Positions 25,886-34,917 are shown, numbered from the stretch's first letter. The stretch: DNA of 60,333 nucleotides from an uncultured Acidobacteriota bacterium (GCA_937870635.1 CALMZP010000064.1:1-60333), one strand, 5' to 3'. Notes: a model not told the origin generated them from the letters alone. Numbers and translations: made by a program.

Positions 25886-26269
25886 TTGGAGCATCTGAAC
25901 GATCTCGAAGATTCCGAGACCAGCGCCAAAGCGGGTGTGATGACGAAGGCTGAGCTCGTCGACGAGGTGGCTCGTGTCGTACAACTCACCAAGAAACAGG
26001 CGGAGACGATCGTGAACATCGTCTTCGACTCGATCGTCGACTCTCTCCGCGCCGGGCAGAAGATCGAGCTCCGCGGCTTCGGAAGCTTCCGGCTGCGCAG
26101 CAGAAAATCGCGCACCGGCCGCAATCCCAAGACGGGTGAGAAGGTCGAAGTGCCTTCCAAGAAGATCCCGTATTTCAAGCCCGGCAAGGAACTGAAGGAG
26201 CTGATCAACAAGGCATTGGCCGACGCGGGCGTCCCGGACGGCGGGACGGATCGCGAACCAGCCGAATGA
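25886..26269 (+). CDS. HU/IHF-family DNA-bending protein
   Basis: The 127-aa product has the complete HU/IHF fold: MTKAELVDEVARVVQLTKKQA, IVDSLRAGQKIELRGFGSF, and the DNA arm RNPKTGEKVEVPSKKIPYFKPGK. An 18-residue acidic extension precedes the usual Met if the TTG at 25886 is used, which is well placed after GTGAGGAGG. An ATG at 25940 would give the standard length. Whether it acts as IHF or HU is not decidable here. Confidence 0.9.
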   Translation: MEHLNDLEDSETSAKAGVMTKAELVDEVARVVQLTKKQAETIVNIVFDSIVDSLRAGQKIELRGFGSFRLRSRKSRTGRNPKTGEKVEVPSKKIPYFKPGKELKELINKALADAGVPDGGTDREPAE

Positions 26270-26275
26270 CCTGAA

Positions 26276-26345
26276 AATTTTGGATTTTGGATTTTGGATT
26301 TTGGATTGGTCTCAAATCCAAAATCCAAAATCCAAAATCCAAAAT
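26276..26345. repeat. GATTTTG-family inverted heptad array
   Basis: Four GATTTTG units, a loop (GATTGGTCTCAA) and four CCAAAAT units. The end of the right arm, CCAAAATGG, provides the ATG of the HIT gene. Confidence 0.9.
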
Positions 26346-26838
26346 GGAAATCCTTTTCACGCCGTGGAGGTATCCCTACTTGACGTCGCCCCGAAGCGAC
26401 GCGCCTCAGCCATGCATCTTCTGCGTGGCCGCGCGTTCCAGCGAACCCAGAGAGACCCTGACGCTGTTCCGCAATGAGCGCGCGCTGGTGATGCTCAACC
26501 GGTATCCCTACACCAACGGTCACCTCATGGTTGCGCCGATCGCGCACGAGGCACGCCTCTTCGACAGCAGCGAAGGCTCACTGCGTGCGCTGATCGGGCT
26601 CACCGCGGCCGCTCAGCGGATCCTGTCGGATGTCTACCGGCCGGACGGGTTCAACGTCGGGATGAACTTCGGGCAGGTCGCCGGCGCAGGAGTCGCCGAT
26701 CACTATCACATGCACATCGTGCCCCGCTGGAGCGGCGACTCGAACTTCATGACCGTCACCGCGCAGACGCGGCTCGTTCCCGAAGATCTCGAAGTCACAT
26801 TCGACAAGCTCGCACCCTTGTTCAATGACATCCAATGA
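26344..26838 (+). CDS. HIT-family nucleotide hydrolase/transferase
   Basis: The 164-aa product has the histidine triad HYHMHIVPRW near residue 119, PCIFCVAA (zinc-binding pair) and LNRYPYTNGHLMVAP. It resembles the AP4A phosphorylase-like HIT proteins with the extended HxHxHxxxRW motif. The ATG lies at the tip of the preceding heptad array; upstream in-frame sequence is only repeat (MDFGFWI...) and is excluded. Overlaps the next gene by 4 bases. Confidence 0.92.
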   Translation: MEILFTPWRYPYLTSPRSDAPQPCIFCVAARSSEPRETLTLFRNERALVMLNRYPYTNGHLMVAPIAHEARLFDSSEGSLRALIGLTAAAQRILSDVYRPDGFNVGMNFGQVAGAGVADHYHMHIVPRWSGDSNFMTVTAQTRLVPEDLEVTFDKLAPLFNDIQ

Positions 26839-27203
26839 ATAAACGATCCCTTCTGGCGATGATCCTCGCTTACGTAATCCCCGGCGCCGGTCACGTCTAC
26901 CTCGGCTATCGACGGCGGGCGGCCGCCTTTTTTGCGATCATCTTCCTCATGTTCGTGATCGGCCTCTCGATCGACGGCAATCTCTACACGCTCGAACGCG
27001 GTCAGCCGATCCTCCGCCTTCTGGCGAGCCTCGGATCCATGGGTGCCGGCATCCTCTACTTCGTCGCCCGCGCGATGGGCCCGTACGGCGACATCACATC
27101 GATCACCTACGAGTACGGCACCACGTTCACGCTCACTGCCGGTCTCATGAACCTCCTGCTCGTCCTCGACTGCTTCGACATTGCCGAGGGGCGCAAGCAG
27201 TGA
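26835..27203 (+). CDS. DUF6677-like small membrane protein
   Basis: The 122-aa product has 3-4 hydrophobic segments and the start LLAMILAYVIPGAGHVYLGYRRRA, a TM2-like motif shared with DUF6677 proteins. It sits in an ATGA-linked chain HIT, this gene, a 61-aa protein, lpxB and the msbA-like gene. Function unknown; the context suggests an envelope role. Confidence 0.75.
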   Translation: MNKRSLLAMILAYVIPGAGHVYLGYRRRAAAFFAIIFLMFVIGLSIDGNLYTLERGQPILRLLASLGSMGAGILYFVARAMGPYGDITSITYEYGTTFTLTAGLMNLLLVLDCFDIAEGRKQ

Positions 27204-27385
27204 GCCTGTTGCGGAATCATGTGGTGCTGATGTTCCTCTATGCTCTCGGCACGGCGCTGTTCTTCACGCTGTTGTGGAAGCACGGCCGGACGGACCGGGT
27301 CCGGTTCTTTCTCTTCGTCTTCCTGTCCCTCTTCCTCGGCGGCATCGCCCTCGGCTGGGCGATGTTCGCCTTCCCGCTGCGATGA
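27200..27385 (+). CDS. Small membrane protein (61 aa)
   Basis: Two hydrophobic segments (VVLMFLYALGTALFFTLLW and FFLFVFLSLFLGGIALGWAMF) separated by a basic loop. It overlaps both neighbours by 4 bases (GTGA at the start, ATGA at the end), which strongly supports it as a real gene of the lpxB operon. No family recognised. Confidence 0.7.
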   Translation: MSLLRNHVVLMFLYALGTALFFTLLWKHGRTDRVRFFLFVFLSLFLGGIALGWAMFAFPLR

Positions 27386-28482
27386 AGATCGCGGTCGTCG
27401 CAGGCGAGGCATCGGGAGACCTTCACGCCGGCAGCGTCCTTCGGGAGCTCAAAGCGCTCGATCCGGCGATCCGCCTGTTCGGCATCGGCGGTGACCACAT
27501 GCGGAAAGAGGGCGCGGAGCTGCTGTATCACGCGCGCGACCTCGGTTTCGTCGGGCTCTTCAACGTCCTTCGCCACATCGGCATGTTCCGGCGCGTCTTC
27601 CGCGACCTGATGGCGCGGATCGAAGCCGAGCGCCCCGATGCCGTCCTGCTCGTCGATTATCCCGGATTCAATCTCCGCGTCGCGCGACGGGCCAGAGAGC
27701 TCGGACTGAAAGTCATCTATTTCATCTCACCGCAGGTCTGGGCCTGGCACCGCCGGCGGATTCACGAGATCGAGCGGAACGTCGATCACATGATCGTGAT
27801 CTTGCCGTTCGAGGAGAAGTTCTACCGCGACCACAACGTGCGGGTGACGTACGTCGGCCATCCTCTCATCGATCAGGTGGCCGGCGTCGGCCGTTCCGCG
27901 AAGCGCGACGGCATCGTCCGGATCGCGCTCATGCCCGGCTCGCGCAAGCGCGAAGTGGACGATGTGCTGCCGGCGATGCTCGACGCGGTGCGCATCCTTC
28001 GCTCCGAGCGGGCCATCGAGCCGTTCATCGTCCAGGCGCCCACCATCGAGCACGATCACCTCGAAGGCCTCGTTTCGAAGAGCGGAGAGAAGGTGCCCAT
28101 TCTGCCGCGCGACCGGGGAGAAGGGCTCGCGGCGGCCGACATCGCCATCTCGTCATCCGGAACGGCGACGCTGGAGTCCGCCGTCCTCGGCACGCCCGTC
28201 GTCGTGATGTACCGCCTCGGGCGGCTCACGTACAGGATCGCCCGGCGCCTGGTGAAGCTCCCGTACTTCAGCCTCGTCAACATCGTGGCCGGACGAAAAG
28301 TCGTCCCGGAGCTGATGCAGGACGAAGTCACCGGAAAGAACATCGCCGCGGCAGTTCGCGAGATGCTCGAGCCGGCACGCTACGCCCAGGCCAGGACGGA
28401 TATGGCCGAGGTGAGGGCGAAGCTTGGGGAGCAGGGGGCGAGCCGGCGGGCCGCAGAGGCGATAATGGCGACTCTGCGATGA
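27382..28482 (+). CDS. lpxB: Lipid-A-disaccharide synthase
   Basis: The 366-aa GT19 enzyme joins UDP-diacylglucosamine and lipid X. Signatures: IAVVAGEASGDLHAGSVLREL, GIGGDHMRKEG, the VDYPGFNLRVARRAR region, YFISPQVWAWHRRR, YVGHPLID, and ISSSGTATLESAVLGTPVVVMYR for the donor site. It is direct evidence for lipid A and so a Gram-negative envelope. Linked by ATGA to the exporter gene. Confidence 0.95.
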   Translation: MKIAVVAGEASGDLHAGSVLRELKALDPAIRLFGIGGDHMRKEGAELLYHARDLGFVGLFNVLRHIGMFRRVFRDLMARIEAERPDAVLLVDYPGFNLRVARRARELGLKVIYFISPQVWAWHRRRIHEIERNVDHMIVILPFEEKFYRDHNVRVTYVGHPLIDQVAGVGRSAKRDGIVRIALMPGSRKREVDDVLPAMLDAVRILRSERAIEPFIVQAPTIEHDHLEGLVSKSGEKVPILPRDRGEGLAAADIAISSSGTATLESAVLGTPVVVMYRLGRLTYRIARRLVKLPYFSLVNIVAGRKVVPELMQDEVTGKNIAAAVREMLEPARYAQARTDMAEVRAKLGEQGASRRAAEAIMATLR

Positions 28483-30386
28483 GTGTCCTCGGGCGTCTTT
28501 ACAGGTACATCGGCCGCTACAAGACGTGGGCCGCGATCGCGTTTGCCGCGATGATCACGTTCGCCGCGACGCAGGCCGCGCTGATGGGACTCATCCGGCC
28601 GCTCTTCGACGAGGTGCTCACTCCGCCGGGAAGGCAGGTCGAGCGCGTCCAGCGCGATGACCCGACGGAACGGCGCCTGGTCGATCTGATGCTGCGCCGC
28701 GATCAGCCGGAAGGGCAGCGTGGCGCGGTCATCAACTTCGTCGACCGCTCGAGCGGAAGTTTTCTGCGGTGGTGGAACGAGAAGCCGTCCGAGAAGTGGC
28801 GAAAAGTGCTGTTCGCTTTTCTGCTCGTGTTCATCATCCGCGCCTTCGCGTCGTTCTTCGCGGAGTACGCGTTCCAGAAGGTGGGGCTGAACACGGTCCG
28901 CGATCTGCGAAACGAGCTTTACGAGCGGATCATCAATCAGAGTCACAGCTTCTTCTCGGAGCGTCCGACGGGGGAGATGGTGAGCCGCGTCGTCTCCGAC
29001 GCCGACGCCATTCAGGCCGCGGTCTCGACGCGGATGGGCGATCTCTTTCAGGAATCGATCACGCTGTTCGGCCTGCTGCTGTTCGTGTTCATCATGAACA
29101 CGGAGCTGGCCATCCTCAGCCTGATCGTGGCGCCGGTGATCATCCTGCCGGTCGTGCAGTTCGGACGGCGCCTTCGGGGAACGACGCACCGTTCGCAGGA
29201 GCGAATGGCCGACATCGCCACGCAGCTCGAAGAGACGATCCGGGGCGTGCGCATCGTGAAGGCCTTCACGATGGAGAAGTTTGAGATCGGCCGGTTCAAC
29301 GAGGCCACGCAACGTCACCTGCGCGCGAATCTCAAAGCCCAGCGCATTCAGGCAGCCACGTCGCCGGTACTCGAACTGCTGGCCGGCGTGTGCACGCTCC
29401 TGCTGCTCCTCTATGCGCACCGCCGGATCACCAACGGATCGCTAACGCTCGGTGAGTTCGTCAGCTTCGTCGGCGCGCTGGCGATGATGTACGCGCCGAT
29501 CAAGAAGCTGAACAAAGTGAACCTCTCGCTCAACGCCGCGCTCTCGGCGGCGGAACGCGTCTTCCGGATGCTCGACGTCGACAATCCGGTCAAGGAAAAA
29601 CCGGGAGCGGAAGTCCTGCGCGGCGTCGGCGAGGGCGTGAAGTACGAGAACGTCACGTTCACGTATGGCCGCGAGGGCGATCCCGTCCTGGCGAACATCA
29701 GCATCGACGTGCATCCGGGCGAGATCGTGGCGCTCGTCGGGGGGAGCGGGGCGGGCAAATCGACTTTCGTCAACCTCCTCCCTCGCTTCTACGACGTGAC
29801 GTCCGGGCGCATCACCGTAGCGGGCCGCGACGTCCGTGACGTAACCCTGCCATCGCTCCGCGGGCTCATGGGATTCGTGACGCAGGAAGTGGTGCTGTTC
29901 AACGACACGGTGCGCAACAACATCGCGTACGGCCGGACGGATGCCGAGGAATCGAAGGTGATCGCGGCGGCGAAGGCGGCGCATGCGCATGATTTCATCA
30001 GCGCGCTCCCGCAGGGATACGACACCGTGATCGGAGAGAGCGGCGTGCTCCTCTCCGGCGGGCAGCGTCAGCGTCTCGCCATCGCCCGCGCGCTCTTCAA
30101 AGATCCCCCGATTCTGATCCTCGACGAAGCGACCTCCGCCCTCGACACCGAATCGGAGCGGCTCGTGCAGCAGGCTCTCAACAACCTCATGCGCGGGCGG
30201 ACGACCCTCGTCATCGCCCATCGCCTGTCCACGATCCGCAGCGCCGACAAGATCGTCGTGCTCGACAAGGGACAGATCGTCGAGTTCGGACGCCACGACG
30301 AGCTGCTCGCGCGCAAAGGCGTCTACCGGCGCCTCTACGATCTGCAGTTCGCCGAAGAAGACCGGCCCGCGGGGGCCATCGCATGA
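28479..30386 (+). CDS. MsbA-like ABC exporter (lipid A flippase type)
   Basis: A 635-aa half-transporter with six predicted membrane helices in the first 340 residues and a nucleotide-binding domain after: Walker A GGSGAGKST (about 421), Q-loop FVTQEVVLF, signature LSGGQRQR (about 525), Walker B ILILDEATSALD and the H-loop IAHRLST. An unusual charged insert of about 45 residues (PGRQVERVQRDDPTERRL...) lies between TM1 and TM2. Position between lpxB and an acyltransferase supports lipid A transport, but substrate is inferred. Confidence 0.88.
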   Translation: MSVLGRLYRYIGRYKTWAAIAFAAMITFAATQAALMGLIRPLFDEVLTPPGRQVERVQRDDPTERRLVDLMLRRDQPEGQRGAVINFVDRSSGSFLRWWNEKPSEKWRKVLFAFLLVFIIRAFASFFAEYAFQKVGLNTVRDLRNELYERIINQSHSFFSERPTGEMVSRVVSDADAIQAAVSTRMGDLFQESITLFGLLLFVFIMNTELAILSLIVAPVIILPVVQFGRRLRGTTHRSQERMADIATQLEETIRGVRIVKAFTMEKFEIGRFNEATQRHLRANLKAQRIQAATSPVLELLAGVCTLLLLLYAHRRITNGSLTLGEFVSFVGALAMMYAPIKKLNKVNLSLNAALSAAERVFRMLDVDNPVKEKPGAEVLRGVGEGVKYENVTFTYGREGDPVLANISIDVHPGEIVALVGGSGAGKSTFVNLLPRFYDVTSGRITVAGRDVRDVTLPSLRGLMGFVTQEVVLFNDTVRNNIAYGRTDAEESKVIAAAKAAHAHDFISALPQGYDTVIGESGVLLSGGQRQRLAIARALFKDPPILILDEATSALDTESERLVQQALNNLMRGRTTLVIAHRLSTIRSADKIVVLDKGQIVEFGRHDELLARKGVYRRLYDLQFAEEDRPAGAIA

Positions 30387-31029
30387 AGTGGCTCCTGCCG
30401 TTTTTCGGGTCACTCGTCATACGAGGCCTCCACGCCTCGCTGCGGGTGCGCCACGTCCGCGTCGAGAAGATCAACAATTCGAAGCAGTACGTGCTGACGT
30501 TCTGGCATCAGCACCTCCTGCTCATGCTGCACGCCCGTTACCGCAAGCCGATCTCCGCGCTGGTGTCGCAGTCGAAAGACGGCGAGATCATCGCGCGCGT
30601 CTTCGATCATTACGGCGTCGAGAGCGCCCGCGGTTCCTCGACGCGCGGCGGCCAGGCGGGCATGCGGGACCTCATGCGGCAGGCCCGCGCCGGTCAGAAC
30701 ATCGCCATTACGCCCGACGGCCCGAAAGGTCCTCCGCGCATCGCCAAGGATGGAGTGATCTTCGCCGCTCAGGCGACCGGGCTCCCGATTCTCCCGGTGG
30801 CATTCGCCGCCAAAAAAAAAAGTTACTGCGCTCCTGGGATCGCATGATCGTTCCGCTTCCGTTCAGCCGGGCGATCTATCTCTACGGCGACCCCATCGAA
30901 GTGCCGCGCCGCGGCGATGTCGAAGAATGGCGCCTCCGCGTGGAACAGACGCTGAACGAACTTGCCGCGACGGCGGAAGAACAATTCGAAGAGCTATGGA
31001 AGGAGAAAAGGATGAAGGATGAAGGATGA
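30383..31029 (+). pseudogene. DUF374 lysophospholipid-acyltransferase-like protein with an A10 frameshift
   Basis: The first frame (30383-30847) encodes the N-terminal part: YVLTFWHQHLLLMLHARYR, the catalytic-type block QSKDGEIIARVFDHYG, the RGSSTRGG motif and ITPDGPKGPPRIAK. It then stops shortly after a run of ten A at 30812-30821. The other frame continues the family exactly (KLLRSWDRMIVPLPFSRAI, then YLYGDPIEVP) to a stop at 31029, giving about 215 aa in all, the normal length. One more A, two fewer, or slippage on the run would restore it. It could be a sequencing error, a real pseudogene or programmed transcriptional slippage. Confidence 0.8.
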
Positions 31030-31080
31030 AGGATGAAGGCAGCACGACTTCATCCTTCATCCTTCATCCTTCATCCTTCC
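31009..31080. repeat. GGATGAA-family inverted heptad array
   Basis: Left arm AAGGATGAAGGATGAAGG-type units, loop CAGCACGA, right arm of TTCATCC units. The left arm overlaps the last codons of the DUF374 gene and contains its stop. It is followed after 4 bases by yicC. Confidence 0.9.
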
Positions 31081-31084
31081 AAAG

Positions 31085-31975
31085 ATGATCAACTCAATGA
31101 CCGGCTTCGGCCGCGCCGCCGGTGCGATCTCGCAGCGCTACTTCGTCGCCGTCACGGCCAAGAGCGTCAACCACCGCTTTCTCGAAGCTTCCGTGAGGCT
31201 GCCCGAGTACCTCTGGGAGCTCGAGCCCGCCCTGCGCGCGATTGCGTCCGAGACCTTCTCGCGCGGAAAGGTGGACCTCTCCGTGCGCGTGCAGCGCACG
31301 CAGCAGCCGGAATACAACGTCCGCATCAATCAGCAGATCGCCAACTCCGTGGTCCCGCAGCTCAAGACCATCGCCAACGAGCTCGGCCTCGGCAGCACCT
31401 TCTCCGGGAGTGACCTTCTTCGCGTCCCCGATCTACTCCAGGTGGAGGCCATCGAGAACGAGGTTCAGGACGAGGAGCGTGAAGCTCTGGCCGCGTTGAC
31501 CAGGGAGGCCTTCGGGCAGCTCGTGGCGATGAGGAAGCGCGAAGGGGAGTCCCTCCACGCCGACATCGTCGCCCGCCTGGAGTCGATCCGTTCGCTCCAG
31601 GAGCGGCTCTCCGCGCACCGGGATGAGATCCGCGGCGAGCTTCTGGCCTCGTTCCAGCAACGGGTGCAGGAGATTGCGGCATCGGCCGGCGTCGAGGTCT
31701 CGCAGGACCGGATCGCCCAGGAGGTCGTGATGATGGTGGAAAAGGGCGACATCGCCGAGGAGCTGACCCGGCTCACGCACCACGTCCAGCAGATGGATGC
31801 GGCCGTGGCGGGGAAGGAGCCGGCCGGCAAGAAGCTCGATTTCCTCTCTCAGGAGATGCTGCGCGAGATCAACACCATGGGCTCGAAGTCCCGCGCCGCT
31901 ACCATTCGTAGCCTGGTTGTAGAATTGAAGACCGAGGTCGAGCGGATTCGCGAACAGGTACAGAATGTCGAATAG
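31085..31975 (+). CDS. yicC: YicC-family endoribonuclease
   Basis: A 296-aa protein with the complete family pattern: MINSMTGFGRA at the N-terminus, KSVNHRFLEASVRLPE, then the DUF1732 C-terminal part TRLTHHVQQMDAAVAGKEPAGKKLDFLSQEM and REINTMGSKS. Family members cleave RNA and contribute to sRNA turnover and stationary-phase survival. It overlaps gmk by 11 bases, the classical yicC-gmk-rpoZ-coaBC order. Confidence 0.94.
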   Translation: MINSMTGFGRAAGAISQRYFVAVTAKSVNHRFLEASVRLPEYLWELEPALRAIASETFSRGKVDLSVRVQRTQQPEYNVRINQQIANSVVPQLKTIANELGLGSTFSGSDLLRVPDLLQVEAIENEVQDEEREALAALTREAFGQLVAMRKREGESLHADIVARLESIRSLQERLSAHRDEIRGELLASFQQRVQEIAASAGVEVSQDRIAQEVVMMVEKGDIAEELTRLTHHVQQMDAAVAGKEPAGKKLDFLSQEMLREINTMGSKSRAATIRSLVVELKTEVERIREQVQNVE

Positions 31976-32654
31976 CAGTAACTTCCACTCGGATGGGACT
32001 TTATTCATCGTTTCCGGTCCCTCCGGGGCGGGGAAGACGACGCTCATCAACCGCGTCCGCGAGCAGCTGAAACCGATCGGGGTCCGCCTCTACTTTTCCG
32101 TCTCCCACACGACCCGTCAGGCCCGCGCCGGCGAGCAGGAAGGCATCAACTATTACTACGTTTCAGAAGAAGGGTTTACGGGCATGGCCGAGCGGGGGGA
32201 ATTTCTCGAATACGCTCACGTTCATGCCCACCGGTACGGAACCTCCCGCGCAGAGGTCCTCGGCCGCATGAGTCGCGGCGAGGACGTCATCCTCGACATC
32301 GACTATCAGGGAGCGCGGCAGATCGCAGAGGATCCCGCCCTGAAGCAGCGCTCTTTGAACATCTTCATTTTCCCGCCGAGCATCGAGGCGCTGGAGCGGA
32401 GGCTGCGCGATCGCGGTCTCAACACCGACGGCGACATCGAGCTGCGCCTGCGCAAGGCGCTCGACGAGATCGATGCGGGAAAAGAGTTCTACGACTACAT
32501 CATCATCAACGATGATCTCGACGAGGCCACCGAGTGTCTCAAGGCCGCGATCATCGCCAGGAAGCTCAAGACGAAGACGGCCCTCGACGCCATCCACCGG
32601 ATGGCCGAGCGGTTCAAGGAGGAACGTGATGGAAGGTTTGCCCGAGGGCATTGA
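31965..32654 (+). CDS. gmk: Guanylate kinase
   Basis: The 229-aa GMP kinase has P-loop VSGPSGAGKTTL, SVSHTTRQARAGEQEGINYYYV (GMP site), FLEYAHVHAHRYGT and DIDYQGARQI. The ATG overlaps yicC. The 3' end overlaps rpoZ by 26 bases. Confidence 0.95.
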   Translation: MSNSSNFHSDGTLFIVSGPSGAGKTTLINRVREQLKPIGVRLYFSVSHTTRQARAGEQEGINYYYVSEEGFTGMAERGEFLEYAHVHAHRYGTSRAEVLGRMSRGEDVILDIDYQGARQIAEDPALKQRSLNIFIFPPSIEALERRLRDRGLNTDGDIELRLRKALDEIDAGKEFYDYIIINDDLDEATECLKAAIIARKLKTKTALDAIHRMAERFKEERDGRFARGH

Positions 32655-32838
32655 CAGCAAATTTCGCTACGTGCTGCTGGTTTCCAAGCGCGCGGAGCAG
32701 CTCATTCAGGGAGCACAGTCCAAAGTGAAGTCGCGTCACGCCAAGCCGACGCGCATCGCGATGGAAGAGGTCGAGAAGGACCTCATCAAATGGCAGCTCA
32801 CGGCGCCGGTCGAAGAGACCACCGCGCTCACCGAGTAA
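32629..32838 (+). CDS. rpoZ: RNA polymerase omega subunit
   Basis: The 69-aa product has the omega core: FRYVLLVSKRAEQLIQGA and a MEEVEKDLIKW motif near the end. It assists assembly of the beta-prime subunit. The ATG at 32629 lies inside gmk and has AAGGAGG 6 bases upstream. Gene order gmk-rpoZ-coaBC is conserved. Confidence 0.9.
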   Translation: MEGLPEGIDSKFRYVLLVSKRAEQLIQGAQSKVKSRHAKPTRIAMEEVEKDLIKWQLTAPVEETTALTE

Positions 32839-32852
32839 GCACAACAACACGA

Positions 32853-32879
32853 CGCGGGCGGGGTCGCCCGCGCTCCACT
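32853..32879. repeat. GGAGCG palindrome, right half, upstream of coaBC
   Basis: CGCGGGCGGGGTCGCCCGCGCTCCAC without a left arm, between rpoZ and coaBC. Confidence 0.8.
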
Positions 32880-32889
32880 GGAGACGAAC

Positions 32890-34074
32890 GTGAACATCGT
32901 CCTGGGCGTGTCGGGAGGAATCGCGGCCTACAAGGCGCCGGAGCTCGTCCGGCGGCTCCAGGACCTCGGCGCGGCAGTTCGGGTGATTCTCACTCCGAAC
33001 GCCGCGCGTTTTGTTTCCCCGCTCTCCCTCGCCGCCGTATCGCACCACGGCGTGATCACCGATCAATGGGGTGATCCGGCGAAGGGCGGCGTCGATCACA
33101 TCGAGATGGCCCGCTGGGCGGAGCTTCTCCTCATCGCTCCGGCCACGGCGAACGTGATCGCCAAGCTCGCCGTCGGCATCGCCGACGACGCGCTGACGAC
33201 CTATTCCGTCGCGCACCGCACCGCGATCATGGTGGCGCCGGCGATGAACTGGTCGATGCTGCAGCACGCCACGGTCGTCCAGAACCTGGCCACGCTGCGC
33301 TCCCGTGGCGTGGAGATCATCGACCCCGAGTCCGGCTACCTGGCCGAGGGGGAAGAGGGCGAGGGGCGCCTGGCGGCCATTCCGGCGATCGTCGAACGGG
33401 TGAAGATGCATCGCGGCACCCGCGATCTCGAAGGAAAGCGCGTCCTCGTGACCGCCGGACCGACGCGCGAAGCGATCGACCCCGTCCGGTACCTTTCGAA
33501 CCGTTCCTCGGGGCGCATGGGCTACGCGATTGCCGATGCGGCGCGTCGCCGGGGCGCGACGGTCACACTGGTCTCGGGGCCGACTTCACTGGAGGTGCCG
33601 CCCGGCGTGGACATCACGCGCATCGATACGGCGAAGGAGATGCTCGAAGCCGTGATGGCGAAGGCCGCGTCGCATCAGATCGTGATCAAGGCCGCCGCGG
33701 TGGCTGACTTCGCGCCGGAGACGGTCGCCGACCGCAAGATCAAGAAACCGGCCGACCGCGGCACCATCGAGCTTTCCCTCCGCAAGAACCCCGACATTCT
33801 CGCCTCGCTCGCGACCGTGCATCCGAGGCCGTTCATCGTGGCCTTTGCCGCCGAGACCGATTCGGTCGAGAAAAACGCACGGGAGAAACTCGAGCGTAAA
33901 GGCGCGGATCTCATCGTGGCCAACGACGTCAGCGACACCACCATCGGCTTCGACTCCGACGAGAACGAAGTCCTGATCCTCGGCCGCGACGGCTCGTCGG
34001 TCCGCGTCGAGCGGTCGCCGAAGCTCGTGATCGCCAACCGCATCCTCGACGCGGTCGTGGCGCGGCTCGGATAG
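32890..34074 (+). CDS. coaBC: CoaBC, bifunctional phosphopantothenoylcysteine synthetase/decarboxylase
   Basis: A 394-aa coenzyme A biosynthesis enzyme. The CoaC half is a flavoprotein decarboxylase: [18 protein letters not shown], then [19 protein letters not shown] and PAMNWSML. The CoaB half starts at about residue 178: [43 protein letters not shown] and VANDVSD. Length and order are normal. GTG start at 32890. Confidence 0.95.
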   Translation: MNIVLGVSGGIAAYKAPELVRRLQDLGAAVRVILTPNAARFVSPLSLAAVSHHGVITDQWGDPAKGGVDHIEMARWAELLLIAPATANVIAKLAVGIADDALTTYSVAHRTAIMVAPAMNWSMLQHATVVQNLATLRSRGVEIIDPESGYLAEGEEGEGRLAAIPAIVERVKMHRGTRDLEGKRVLVTAGPTREAIDPVRYLSNRSSGRMGYAIADAARRRGATVTLVSGPTSLEVPPGVDITRIDTAKEMLEAVMAKAASHQIVIKAAAVADFAPETVADRKIKKPADRGTIELSLRKNPDILASLATVHPRPFIVAFAAETDSVEKNAREKLERKGADLIVANDVSDTTIGFDSDENEVLILGRDGSSVRVERSPKLVIANRILDAVVARLG

Positions 34075-34090
34075 CAGATAATCCCCCGCG

Positions 34091-34837
34091 ATGACTGACG
34101 ACCTCCGGCGTGAGCTGGCGCTGCTGCGCGAATTCGGATTCACGCATCTGGATCTGAGTGGAGCGACCAGTGGAGCGCGGGCGACCTCGCCCGCGTCCGT
34201 TCCATCAGATCCGAACCCCGCGGCAGACGCGGGCGAGGTCGCCCGCGCTCCACTCGGTCCGGATACCGCCGCGATCCTCGAGGCGCCGTCGCTCGACGAG
34301 CTCGCGGTCATCGCCGCACCGTGCATGCGCTGCCGGCTGGCGAAGAGCCGCACGCAGGTCGTGTTCGGCGCCGGCAACCCGAACGCCGACCTCATGTTCA
34401 TCGGCGAAGCGCCCGGGCGCGATGAAGACCTGCAGGGCGAGCCCTTCGTCGGCCGCGCGGGGCAGCTCCTCACCGACATCATCAGGGCGATGAAGCTGAC
34501 GCGCCAGCAGGTTTACATCGCGAACGTGATCAAGTGCCGTCCGCCCGAAAATCGCAATCCCGAGCCCGACGAGCTCGACGCCTGCCGCCCGTACATCCGC
34601 CAGCAGGTGGAGATGATCAGGCCGAAAGTCATCGTGACGCTCGGCAAGTTCGGCCTGAACAGCCTCCTCGAGCAGGCCTATCCGATCTCGTCGGTTCGAG
34701 GCAGCTGGCTCGAGTACCGCGGCGTGAAGGTCATGCCGACGTACCATCCCGCGTATCTCCTGCGCACACCGTCGGCGAAGAAGGACGTCTGGAACGACAT
34801 GAAGAAGGTGATGGCGGAGCTGGAGATTCAATTTTAG
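34091..34837 (+). CDS. Type 4 uracil-DNA glycosylase with an inserted palindrome peptide
   Basis: A 248-aa iron-sulfur UDG that removes uracil from DNA. The catalytic motif is [20 protein letters not shown] and the second motif is [11 protein letters not shown]. Likely [4Fe-4S] ligands are C78 and C81 (CMRC), then Cys in [11 protein letters not shown] and DACRPY. Residues about 27-55 ([10 protein letters not shown]...[10 protein letters not shown]) are a complete translated GGAGCG palindrome placed between the N-terminal helix and the cluster domain, where family members have a variable linker. The TAG stop lies in the first unit of the following heptad array. Confidence 0.93.
   Translation: MTDDLRRELALLREFGFTHLDLSGATSGARATSPASVPSDPNPAADAGEVARAPLGPDTAAILEAPSLDELAVIAAPCMRCRLAKSRTQVVFGAGNPNADLMFIGEAPGRDEDLQGEPFVGRAGQLLTDIIRAMKLTRQQVYIANVIKCRPPENRNPEPDELDACRPYIRQQVEMIRPKVIVTLGKFGLNSLLEQAYPISSVRGSWLEYRGVKVMPTYHPAYLLRTPSAKKDVWNDMKKVMAELEIQF
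34170..34253. repeat. GGAGCG palindrome, full copy inside the UDG gene
   Basis: Left arm GTGGAGCGCGGGCGACCTCG, loop TCCGTTCCATCAGATCC..., right arm CGAGGTCGCCCGCGCTCCAC. Both arms stay in the frames seen in other genes ([16 protein letters not shown]). A partial extra left start (GTGGAGCGACC) precedes it at 34158. Confidence 0.9.
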
Positions 34838-34917
34838 ATTTTGGATTTTGGATTTTGGATTTCTACGAGGACTAGATTTCCGCCCAAATCCAAAATCCAA
34901 AATCTAAAATCCAAAAT
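34831..34917. repeat. GATTTTG-family inverted heptad array between UDG and priA
   Basis: The left arm ATTTTAGATTTTGG... carries the UDG stop codon (TAG at 34835-34837). The loop is TTCTACGAGGACTAGATTTCCGCC and the right arm is CCAAAAT units ending 4 bases before the priA ATG. Confidence 0.9.
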
